Part shown: piece after piece, positions 1-5,075 of the stretch
How positions within the stretch are numbered: position 1 is the stretch's first letter
Layout: the number at the start of each line of letters is the position of its first letter
DNA from: an uncultured Prevotella sp.
GTDB taxonomy: Bacteria; Bacteroidota; Bacteroidia; Bacteroidales; Bacteroidaceae
DNA: 5,167 nt
Assembly: GCA_900555035.1 (NCBI GenBank)
Contig: USJX01000125.1
Location: 1 to 5,167, forward strand
Direction: 5' to 3'
Notes under the pieces: generated by a model
Databases searched by the model: none
What the model was told of the DNA's origin: nothing
Seen by the model: only the letters and a program-made list of their open reading frames with translations
Position numbers and translations under genes: made by a program

Positions 1-86
1 GAAAATGAACCATATTAGTACTGATATATATAAATAATTTAGATCACTTACTTATATATAAATATTGTTGGTTAGAAATTCTGGTG

Positions 87-118
87 CAAATATACGACTA
101 TTTTTAATATCAACCAAA
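87..118 (-). promoter_or_regulatory. Leftward Bacteroidota-type promoter for a gene beyond the left edge
   Basis: Read on the minus strand, TTTG (118-115) is followed after 20 nt by TATATTTG (94-87). This fits the primary sigma factor consensus of Bacteroidota, TTTG-N19~20-TAnnTTTG, in both boxes and in spacing. Transcription would start near position 80 and run leftward out of the window. The only minus-strand ATG in the transcribed stretch is at 13-11, so the leader would be about 65 nt if that is the start, or longer if not. The gene itself is not visible. It is divergent from nagB, so it may be functionally linked, but that is inference. Confidence 0.6.
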
Positions 119-313
119 TTTTAAAGAAATTATTTTCATTATTGCAATTAAATAAATTAGTTTATTTATTATAACAGATTTATCCCTTATACCTTATTAT
201 ATATAGCGCCTCGATGCATCATTTATAGCACAAAGAAATGTTCTAAATGGCACTTAAAAAAAAATATTTAGATTAATTAACTAGCAAATATTAATAAAAT
301 GGATTTATTTACT

Positions 314-321
314 TAACTTTG
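314..321 (+). promoter_or_regulatory. Candidate -7 element for the nagB operon
   Basis: TAACTTTG matches the Bacteroidota -7 consensus TAnnTTTG exactly and points toward nagB. About 20 nt upstream there is only AT-rich sequence (TTAA near 291), not a proper TTTG -33 box, so the promoter is either weak, activator-dependent or a chance match. If used, transcription would start near 328 and give a leader of about 120 nt containing the stem-loop at 343-373. Confidence 0.4.
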
Positions 322-342
322 AACCGTTAAATCATTCATTAA

Positions 343-373
343 GGCAACGCTTATGTTAAAGAGTTAGCGTGCC
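343..373 (+). repeat. Imperfect inverted repeat / stem-loop upstream of nagB
   Basis: GGCA-a-CGCT on the left pairs with AGCG-TGCC on the right, giving eight base pairs with one bulged A around a 14-nt centre. It is notably GC-rich inside very AT-rich DNA. It lies just downstream of the candidate -7 element and 75 nt before the nagB start, so it could be an operator for a transcription factor or a structured leader element. No T-run follows, so it is not an intrinsic terminator. The function is not established. Confidence 0.4.
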
Positions 374-448
374 ATACACTACAAAGACTCTAAAAAAGAA
401 ATAGAATATAAACTTTTCAACTATTTATTAATAAAAACATAAACAACT

Positions 449-1240
449 ATGCGTGTAATCATCGAAAAGAATTACGAGGAGTTAGCTCGCTGGGCAGCTC
501 GTCACGTTGTGGAGACCATTAAAGCCTTCCAACCAACAGCAGAAAAACCATTCGTATTGGGTTTGCCAACAGGTTCATCACCAGTAGGCATGTATGCAGA
601 AATCGTTAAGGCTGTAAAGGCTGGCGAGATTTCGTTCAAGCATGTACTCACCTTCAACATGGATGAGTATGTAGGCTTGCCAGAGTCTCACCCAGAGAGC
701 TACCATTCATTCATGGCTCACAACCTCTTCGACCATATCGACTGCCCTAAGGAGAACATCCACATCCTCAACGGAAACGCAGAGGACCTCGAGGCAGAGT
801 GCGCTCACTATGAGCAGATGATTGAGGAAGCAGGCGGCATCGACCTCTTCATCGGCGGTATCGGTCCTGACGGCCACATCGCTTTCAACGAGCCTTTCTC
901 TTCTCTCACATCACGTACACGAGTTAAGACTCTGACCACAGATACCCGCATCGCCAACTCACGCTTCTTCGGCGGCGACATGAACGCTGTGCCTGCCACT
1001 GCTCTCACAGTGGGTGTAGGTACCGTGATGGAAGCCAGAGAGGTAATGATTCTCTGCAACGGCCACAACAAGGCTCGTGCACTTCAGGCAGCTATCGAGG
1101 GTCCTGTTACACAGGCTTGGACCATCAGTGCGCTTCAGACTCACCAGCACGGCATCATCGTTTGCGATGAGAGCGCTACCGACGAGTTGAAGGTTAGCAC
1201 CTACAAATACTTCAAGGACATCGAGAAGGACAACTTATAA
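449..1240 (+). CDS. nagB: Glucosamine-6-phosphate deaminase
   Basis: Cytosolic enzyme that converts D-glucosamine-6-phosphate and water to D-fructose-6-phosphate and ammonia, the step that feeds amino sugars into glycolysis. The 263 residues match the usual length (E. coli NagB has 266) and align with the E. coli numbering without offset at the key sites. Catalytic Asp72 lies in NMDEY; Asp141, His143 and Glu148 lie in GIGPDGHIAFNEP; Lys208 of the C-NGHNKARAL segment is present. Residues of the E. coli GlcNAc-6-P allosteric site are also kept (Ser151, Arg158, Lys160, Tyr254), so activation by GlcNAc-6-P is plausible. The ATG at 449 gives the family-typical N-terminus MRVIIEKNYEELARWAA. No Shine-Dalgarno is visible; the leader is A-rich, as is usual in Bacteroidota. 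The gene is first of a likely operon, 57 nt before the next gene with no terminator between them. Confidence 0.96.
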   Translation: MRVIIEKNYEELARWAARHVVETIKAFQPTAEKPFVLGLPTGSSPVGMYAEIVKAVKAGEISFKHVLTFNMDEYVGLPESHPESYHSFMAHNLFDHIDCPKENIHILNGNAEDLEAECAHYEQMIEEAGGIDLFIGGIGPDGHIAFNEPFSSLTSRTRVKTLTTDTRIANSRFFGGDMNAVPATALTVGVGTVMEAREVMILCNGHNKARALQAAIEGPVTQAWTISALQTHQHGIIVCDESATDELKVSTYKYFKDIEKDNL

Positions 1241-1297
1241 TAAAATAGAATTACAGAAATATAAGGAACACCCCTACAACCTTTAAAAACCAGAATA

Positions 1298-1876
1298 ATG
1301 AGACTCAATCTAAGTTCACAGATCGTACTCAACAAGGTGCCTTTAGCTTACTACAAGCCAAAGACTACCGTTGAGTATTCAGAAATCTCCAGAATGGAGA
1401 AAATTCACACCGACATCTTCGCCTCTTCCGTGGAGGGTGCAGTTTACGTAGCTGACCAGATAGAGAAGGAAATCAAGGCAGCCCAGCATGAGGGTAAGTA
1501 TTATGTAATGGCATTGGGCACAGGTCTTTCGCTCACACCTATCTACAATGAATTGCAGAAAAGATGCGAGGCTAAGCAGCTCAGTTTCAGAAACGTGGTT
1601 GCTTTCAACGCCTACGAGTACTATCCTATTGCCAAGGAAAGCTCGCTGAAGAGCATCAACCAGCTGAAGGAGCGCTTCCTCGACCATATCGATATCGACC
1701 CCCACAGAATATCTTCACGCTCGACGGCAGCGTGGCTCAAGACGCTGTGCAGGATACATGCCGCCTCTACGAGCAGCGCATCAAGACTTTCGGCGGTCTC
1801 GACGTGGCTCTGCTGGGCATCGGAAGAATGGGTAACATCGCTGCCAACGAACCTGGTTCCGGCATCCAGTCGATGA
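1298..1876 (+). CDS. 5' fragment of the fusion gene: NagB-like domain, truncated by frameshift
   Basis: As written, this frame would give a 192-residue protein: residues 1-135 are genuine NagB-like sequence and about 57 residues after that are out-of-frame translation of the same DNA. The start MRLNLSSQIVLNKVP resembles the N-terminus I recall for Bacteroides homologues, so ATG 1298 is preferred over the internal ATG at 1394. The genuine part has the fold's sugar-phosphate loop in altered form (LGTGLSLTPIY, where NagB has LPTGSSPVGMY) and FNAYEY where NagB has FNMDEY, placing Tyr106 at the position of catalytic Asp72. The fragment lacks half of the NagB fold and is unlikely to be functional alone. 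Its TGA stop (1874-1876) overlaps an ATG of the other frame. Confidence 0.6.
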   Translation: MRLNLSSQIVLNKVPLAYYKPKTTVEYSEISRMEKIHTDIFASSVEGAVYVADQIEKEIKAAQHEGKYYVMALGTGLSLTPIYNELQKRCEAKQLSFRNVVAFNAYEYYPIAKESSLKSINQLKERFLDHIDIDPHRISSRSTAAWLKTLCRIHAASTSSASRLSAVSTWLCWASEEWVTSLPTNLVPASSR

Positions 1877-3291
1877 CCCGCCTCATCCTCATCGGCAATA
1901 CATCCCGCGAGGAGATGGAGAACAGTTTCAGCACCAAGGAGCAGATTCCTCCTTGCTCGCTCACCATGGGTATCGCTACCCTGCTCTCTGCCAAGAACGT
2001 ATATCTCACGGCTTGGGGCGACGAGAAGGCCGAAATCATGCAGCAGGTGGTAGAAGGAAACATCACTGACTCATTGCCAGCAAGTTTCCTCCAGACTCAT
2101 CCTAATGCTCACGTCATCCTCGACCTGAGCGCAGCTTCCAACCTCACCCGCATCAAGCATCCATGGCTCGTTACCAACTGCGAGTGGACCGACAAGCAGG
2201 TACGTTCGGCACTGGTATGGCTCTGCCAGAAACTGCACAAGCCTATCCTGAAGTTGACCAACAAGGATTACAACGAGAACGGCTTGAGCGAACTCCTGGC
2301 TCTCTACGGCTCTGCATACAATGCCAACATCAAGATTTTCAACGACTTGCAGCACACCATCACAGGCTGGCCTGGCGGCAAGCCAAACTCTGATGATACT
2401 TATCGTCCTGAGCGTGCGAAGCCATTCCCAAAGAAGGTGATTGTCTTCTCTCCTCACCCAGACGATGATGTTATCTCTATGGGTGGCACCATCCGCCGCC
2501 TGGTTCAGCAGCAGCACGAGGTTCACGTGGCTTACGAGACATCGGGTAACATCGCTGTAGGTGACGAGGAGGTGACAAGATTCATGCACTTCATCAACGG
2601 CTTCAACCAGATATTCGCTGATTCCAAGGACAGCGTTATCTCTAAGAAGTACAAGGAGATTAAGGAATTCTTTGCCAACAAGAAGGAGGGCGATTTTGAC
2701 ACCCGCGACATCCTGACCATCAAGGGCTTGATTCGTCGTGGCGAGGCCCGCACAGCATGTACCTACAACCAGATTCCTCTGAACCGTGTTCACTTCCTTG
2801 ACTTGCCATTCTATGAGAGCGGTAAGATTGAGAAGTTGCCGATGACAGAGAAGGATGTTGAGATTGTTAGAGCTTTGTTGCAGGAGGTGAAGCCTCATCA
2901 GATTTATGTAGCTGGTGACCTGGCTGACCCACACGGCACCCACAAGAAGTGTACCGACGCTGTTCTCGCAGCCATCGACGAGGAGAAGAAGGCTGGCGCT
3001 GAGTGGTTGAAGGACTGCCGCATCTGGATGTATCGTGGTGCATGGGCAGAATGGGAGATTGAGAACATCGAGATGTGTGTTCCATTGAGCCCGGAGGAGT
3101 TAAGAGCAAAGCGTAACTCTATCCTGAAGCATCAGTCACAGATGGAGAGTGCCCCATTCCTGGGCAACGACGAGCGTTTGTTCTGGCAGCGTGCCGAGGA
3201 CCGCAACCGTGGCACTGCCCAACTCTATGATGAGTTAGGCCTGGCTTGCTACGAGGCAATGGAGGCTTTCGTGGAGTATGTTCCGCTATAA
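1732..3291 (+). CDS. 3' fragment of the fusion gene: end of NagB-like domain plus PIG-L/LmbE deacetylase domain
   Basis: The genuine coding frame runs from 1705; the span given begins at the first possible start codon, GTG 1732, but ATG 1873, which overlaps the stop of the upstream frame (ATGA), is a more plausible independent start and would yield 472 residues. In full-length numbering, residues 173-185 read GIGRMGNIAANEP: the NagB Asp141 and His143 positions are Met177 and Asn179, while Glu184 is kept. The PIG-L domain starts near residue 375 with VIVFSPHPDDDVISMGG. His386 and Asp389 are expected zinc ligands and Asp388 the general base, by analogy with BshB/MshB-type enzymes; HGTH at 545-548 supplies the third ligand, probably His548. 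No signal peptide is visible, so it acts in the cytosol. The PIG-L domain is complete and could fold alone. Its substrate is unknown; an N-acylated amino sugar is a reasonable guess from the fused domain and from nagB next door. Confidence 0.75.
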   Translation: MAQDAVQDTCRLYEQRIKTFGGLDVALLGIGRMGNIAANEPGSGIQSMTRLILIGNTSREEMENSFSTKEQIPPCSLTMGIATLLSAKNVYLTAWGDEKAEIMQQVVEGNITDSLPASFLQTHPNAHVILDLSAASNLTRIKHPWLVTNCEWTDKQVRSALVWLCQKLHKPILKLTNKDYNENGLSELLALYGSAYNANIKIFNDLQHTITGWPGGKPNSDDTYRPERAKPFPKKVIVFSPHPDDDVISMGGTIRRLVQQQHEVHVAYETSGNIAVGDEEVTRFMHFINGFNQIFADSKDSVISKKYKEIKEFFANKKEGDFDTRDILTIKGLIRRGEARTACTYNQIPLNRVHFLDLPFYESGKIEKLPMTEKDVEIVRALLQEVKPHQIYVAGDLADPHGTHKKCTDAVLAAIDEEKKAGAEWLKDCRIWMYRGAWAEWEIENIEMCVPLSPEELRAKRNSILKHQSQMESAPFLGNDERLFWQRAEDRNRGTAQLYDELGLACYEAMEAFVEYVPL

Positions 3292-3415
3292 GCATCTTAT
3301 ATTAATAGGTATATAAATGATTTATAGCTGACAAATATTCAAGGAATTTAATCCTCTAACTTTTATATCAACTATTCATTTAAGCATTTAAATGTACGAG
3401 AAAAATTGGTGTTTG

Positions 3416-3449
3416 TGCCCTCTTGCTGTGAAGCAAGGGGGCATTTTTT
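3416..3449 (+). terminator. Rho-independent terminator after the nagB pair
   Basis: TGCCCTCTTGCT (3416-3427) pairs with AGCAAGGGGGCA (3432-3443) over 12 bp with a single G-U pair, around a GTGA tetraloop, followed by six T. It lies 125 nt past the stop codon at 3291, so the operon transcript has a long AT-rich 3' untranslated region. It precedes the promoter of the symporter gene, which separates the two transcription units. Confidence 0.9.
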
Positions 3450-3480
3450 GCTTATCATCATCTAAAAAACAACGAAAGCC

Positions 3481-3511
3481 TTGGTTTTTAGTAAGAAAAA
3501 ACGTACCTTTG
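3481..3511 (+). promoter_or_regulatory. Bacteroidota-type promoter of the symporter gene
   Basis: TTGG (3481-3484) and TACCTTTG (3504-3511) are separated by 19 nt and match the -33 and -7 boxes of the Bacteroidota consensus. The start site should fall near 3517, leaving a leader of about 20 nt before the ATG at 3536. The position between a terminator and the gene supports it. Confidence 0.75.
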
Positions 3512-3535
3512 CAATCAAAAAGCAACACAACAAAT

Positions 3536-4720
3536 ATGAAAAGAATCAAAATGCCACTTTTGGCAAAAGTCAAAACACCACTTTTGGCAAGAATCATCAT
3601 TGCCATCATCTTGGGTGTAGTTTTCGGCAATTTCTTCAATGAAGCGGCCGTCAGAGCATTCCTCACCTTCAATGGTATCTTCAGCCAATTCCTGGGCTTT
3701 ATGATACCGCTCATCATCATCGGTCTCGTTACACCAGCCATTGCCGACATCGGTCATGGTGCCGGAAAGCTCCTCCTTGCCACCGTGGGCATCGCCTTTG
3801 CCGATACCATCCTGGCAGGTCTGCTAGCCTATGGCACAGGATCGGCGCTCTTCCCTCACATGATTGCCAATTCTGCCCATGTTGCAGTAGATAAGGTAGA
3901 AGAACTCAAACCCTTCTTCGAAATCAAGATACCTGCCATGGTAGATGTGATGAGTGCCCTCGTCTTCTCGTTCATCGCCGGACTGGGCATTGCGCACAAA
4001 GGCAGCCGCACCATGCAGAACGTTTTTCAGGAATTCAAGGAAATCGTATCTGGTGTCATAGCCAAAGTCATCATTCCCCTCCTGCCCCTTTACATCTTCG
4101 GCATCTTCCTGGGCATGACTTTCTCGGGCGAAGCATACCATATTCTGCTTGTCTTCGCACAGATTATCCTCGTGATTCTCGTGCTCCATATCATAATATT
4201 ACTTTACGAATATCTGTTGGCTGGAGGCTTAACCCATAAGAATCCGTTCAAGCTGTTGCTCAACATGTTGCCAGCCTACTTCACGGCACTGGGCACCTCA
4301 TCGTCTGCAGCCACCATTCCGGTTACACTGAAGCAGACCTTGAAAAACGGCGTTACCGATGGCATTGCCGGCTTCACCATTCCACTCTGTGCCACCATCC
4401 ACCTCTCGGGTTCAATGATGAAGATTACCTGCTGTGCGCTTACCATCTGCCTCATCAATGGTTTGCCGTGCAATCTGCCACTCTTCCTCAACTTCATCTT
4501 CGTGCTCGCCATCTGCATGGTAGCAGCTCCGGGAGTTCCAGGAGGAGCTGTGATGGCAGCACTCGGTCCGCTAGCCTCAGTATTGGGTTTCAATGCTGAT
4601 ATGCAGGCGCTTATGATAGCCCTTTATATTGCGATGGACAGTTTCGGCACCGCCTGCAATGTAACGGGCGATGGTGCCATCGCCGTAGTTGTGGATAAGA
4701 TATTCAGAAAGGATAAATAA
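3536..4720 (+). CDS. Dicarboxylate/amino acid:cation symporter (DAACS/SDF family)
   Basis: Inner-membrane secondary transporter of the glutamate-transporter fold, 394 residues, a typical size for the Bacteroidota branch. Hydrophobic segments span nearly its whole length, the first at about 17-36. The signatures occur in order: serine-rich HP1 tip TSSSAATIP (254-262), TM7 PLCATIHLSGS (283-293), HP2 VAAPGVPGGA (329-338) and TM8 MDSFGTACNVTGDGA (367-381). Compared with GltPh, Asp394, Thr398, Asn401 and Asp405 are kept (Asp368, Thr372, Asn375, Asp379), but Arg397, which holds the side-chain carboxylate of acidic substrates, is Gly371, and the TM7 NMDGT motif is HLSGS. A neutral or non-standard substrate and altered cation coupling are therefore likely; the usual dicarboxylate name may mislead. 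The frame is open back to 3392, but that stretch is the terminator and promoter, so ATG 3536 was chosen; Met at 3551 is an alternative. It is a single-gene transcription unit with its own promoter and terminator. Confidence 0.9.
   Translation: MKRIKMPLLAKVKTPLLARIIIAIILGVVFGNFFNEAAVRAFLTFNGIFSQFLGFMIPLIIIGLVTPAIADIGHGAGKLLLATVGIAFADTILAGLLAYGTGSALFPHMIANSAHVAVDKVEELKPFFEIKIPAMVDVMSALVFSFIAGLGIAHKGSRTMQNVFQEFKEIVSGVIAKVIIPLLPLYIFGIFLGMTFSGEAYHILLVFAQIILVILVLHIIILLYEYLLAGGLTHKNPFKLLLNMLPAYFTALGTSSSAATIPVTLKQTLKNGVTDGIAGFTIPLCATIHLSGSMMKITCCALTICLINGLPCNLPLFLNFIFVLAICMVAAPGVPGGAVMAALGPLASVLGFNADMQALMIALYIAMDSFGTACNVTGDGAIAVVVDKIFRKDK
3548..3595 (+). repeat. 24-bp tandem duplication at the start of the symporter gene
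   Basis: Two adjacent 24-nt units, 3548-3571 and 3572-3595, are identical at 20 of 24 positions and share the 13-mer CCACTTTTGGCAA. They are in frame and encode KMPLLAKV followed by KTPLLARI, so the cytoplasmic N-terminus carries an extra eight-residue basic/hydrophobic unit before the first membrane helix. The first unit also contains the odd palindrome ACTTTTGGCAAAAGT (3556-3570). Confidence 0.7.
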
Positions 4721-4725
4721 GAGAT

Positions 4726-4767
4726 AAAAAGAGGGCGTGTCTTGGACTTTTGACACACCCTCTTTTT
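4726..4767 (+). terminator. Rho-independent terminator of the symporter gene
   Basis: AAAAAGAGGGCGTGTC (4726-4741) pairs with GACACACCCTCTTTTT (4752-4767) over 16 positions with one C-A mismatch and a 10-nt loop, starting 5 nt after the stop codon. The A-run and T-run at its ends make it usable in both directions, so it could also stop leftward read-through from the HAD-like gene. Confidence 0.92.
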
Positions 4768-4890
4768 ATTTTAACCACCATGGCGATGCCCACAAAGGTA
4801 TAACATTTTATTGAAAAAAGAGAATAATCTCAAATGTATAACAAATATTAAGTTTTAATAGAAAAAGAGAAAACGCTGCCTTTTCCTTGG

Positions 4891-5004
4891 TTATTCGTCA
4901 GAAAAAGTGTGGGAATTTGTCGATTATTCGTTAGAAAAAGTGTGGACTTCTACAGATATTCGTCAGAAAAAGTGTGAAGTTCTTGCGATTATTCATCAGA
5001 AAAA
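4891..5004 (+). repeat. Degenerate tandem repeat, about 33-bp unit, four copies
   Basis: Copies begin at 4891, 4924, 4956 and 4989 (periods 33, 32 and 33). Each begins with TTATTCGTCAG or a close variant, followed by AAAAAGTGTG, a core of about 21 nt that is nearly identical in the first three copies (differing at one or two positions). The remaining 11-12 nt are more variable but share traces such as TTCT and a final GA. The fourth copy is decayed, with a longer A-run in place of AAAAAGTGTG. The array sits between the symporter terminator and the terminator of the convergent HAD-like gene, so probably outside any coding sequence. The role is unknown: a decaying tandem duplication, a protein-binding array, or remains of a repeat-encoding gene are all possible. 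Confidence 0.8.
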
Positions 5005-5038
5005 AAAATGCAAATTAACACAAAATTATTTAACGAAT

Positions 5039-5075
5039 AAAAGCTTCGATTCTGACGGGTATGTCAGAATCGAAG
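5039..5075 (-). terminator. Terminator of the leftward HAD-like gene, overlapping its stop codon
   Basis: CTTCGATTCTGAC (5044-5056) and GTCAGAATCGAAG (5063-5075) form a perfect 13-bp stem with a 6-nt loop. Read leftward, the stem is followed by C and TTTT (5043-5039) and AT-rich sequence, which fits an intrinsic terminator for the minus-strand gene. The first arm on that strand contains the last three codons and the TGA stop (5066-5064). Confidence 0.75.

Larger units (their letters stand above)
1..448. other. AT-rich intergenic region between a leftward gene outside the window and nagB
   Basis: No credible coding frame is visible on either strand across these bases, apart from a possible leftward start codon at 13-11 (ATG read on the minus strand) that would give only four codons before the window edge. 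The stretch is very AT-rich, unlike the flanking genes. It holds a leftward Bacteroidota-type promoter, a weaker rightward -7 element, and a stem-loop just before nagB, each listed separately. An 8-bp palindrome GATGCATC at 213-220 is also present with no assignable role. The layout is that of a divergent intergenic control region. Confidence 0.75.
1298..3291 (+). pseudogene. Frameshifted NagB-like / PIG-L deacetylase fusion gene (intact form 663 aa)
   Basis: One gene split over two frames. The first frame reads correctly to Asp134-Pro135 (1697-1702); the protein then continues as QNIFTLDGSVAQDA in another frame from 1705 to the stop at 3289-3291. Removing the two bases at 1703-1704 (a tandem CA) restores a single frame of 135 + 528 = 663 residues, the length I recall for Bacteroides homologues. 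It also restores DHIDIDPQNIFTLDG, which lines up residue for residue with DHIDCPKENIHILNG of the neighbouring nagB. One missing base in the run of five C (1699-1703) would also restore a frame (664 residues). The N-terminal half is a NagB-fold domain with altered catalytic residues; the C-terminal half is a PIG-L/LmbE zinc deacetylase. Such proteins are often annotated as glucosamine-6-phosphate deaminase, which overstates what the motifs allow. Apart from the one shift there are no internal stops, so the lesion is either recent or a sequencing/assembly error. Confidence 0.85.

Noticed and set aside
1697..1710. Programmed -1 ribosomal frameshift in the fusion gene
   Set aside because: A Pro codon in the C5 run could slip by one, but the site is not a standard slippery heptamer, the A-site CAC codon would not re-pair, no clear stimulatory hairpin was seen, and homologues as I recall them are in one frame.
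2071..2943. 290-codon open frame on the minus strand
   Set aside because: It lies wholly antisense to the PIG-L fusion gene, whose sense protein has clear catalytic motifs; the antisense product resembles no family I recognise. It is a codon-bias shadow.
3392..3535. N-terminal extension of the symporter by 48 residues
   Set aside because: The extension would be encoded by the upstream terminator hairpin and by the promoter boxes; the family begins close to the ATG at 3536.
4793..4800. Leftward -7 element TACCTTTG downstream of the symporter terminator
   Set aside because: No -33 box at the right distance (the nearest CAAA is 30 nt away), and it would only transcribe antisense into the terminator and symporter gene.
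4931..4996. 21-codon minus-strand frame with an ATG inside the repeat array
   Set aside because: It ends because of the 32-nt repeat copy, has no visible promoter or ribosome site, and is best explained as a by-product of the repeat sequence.
4891..5004. CRISPR array
   Set aside because: The variable segments are only 11-12 nt, far shorter than spacers, they resemble each other, and no cas genes are visible.
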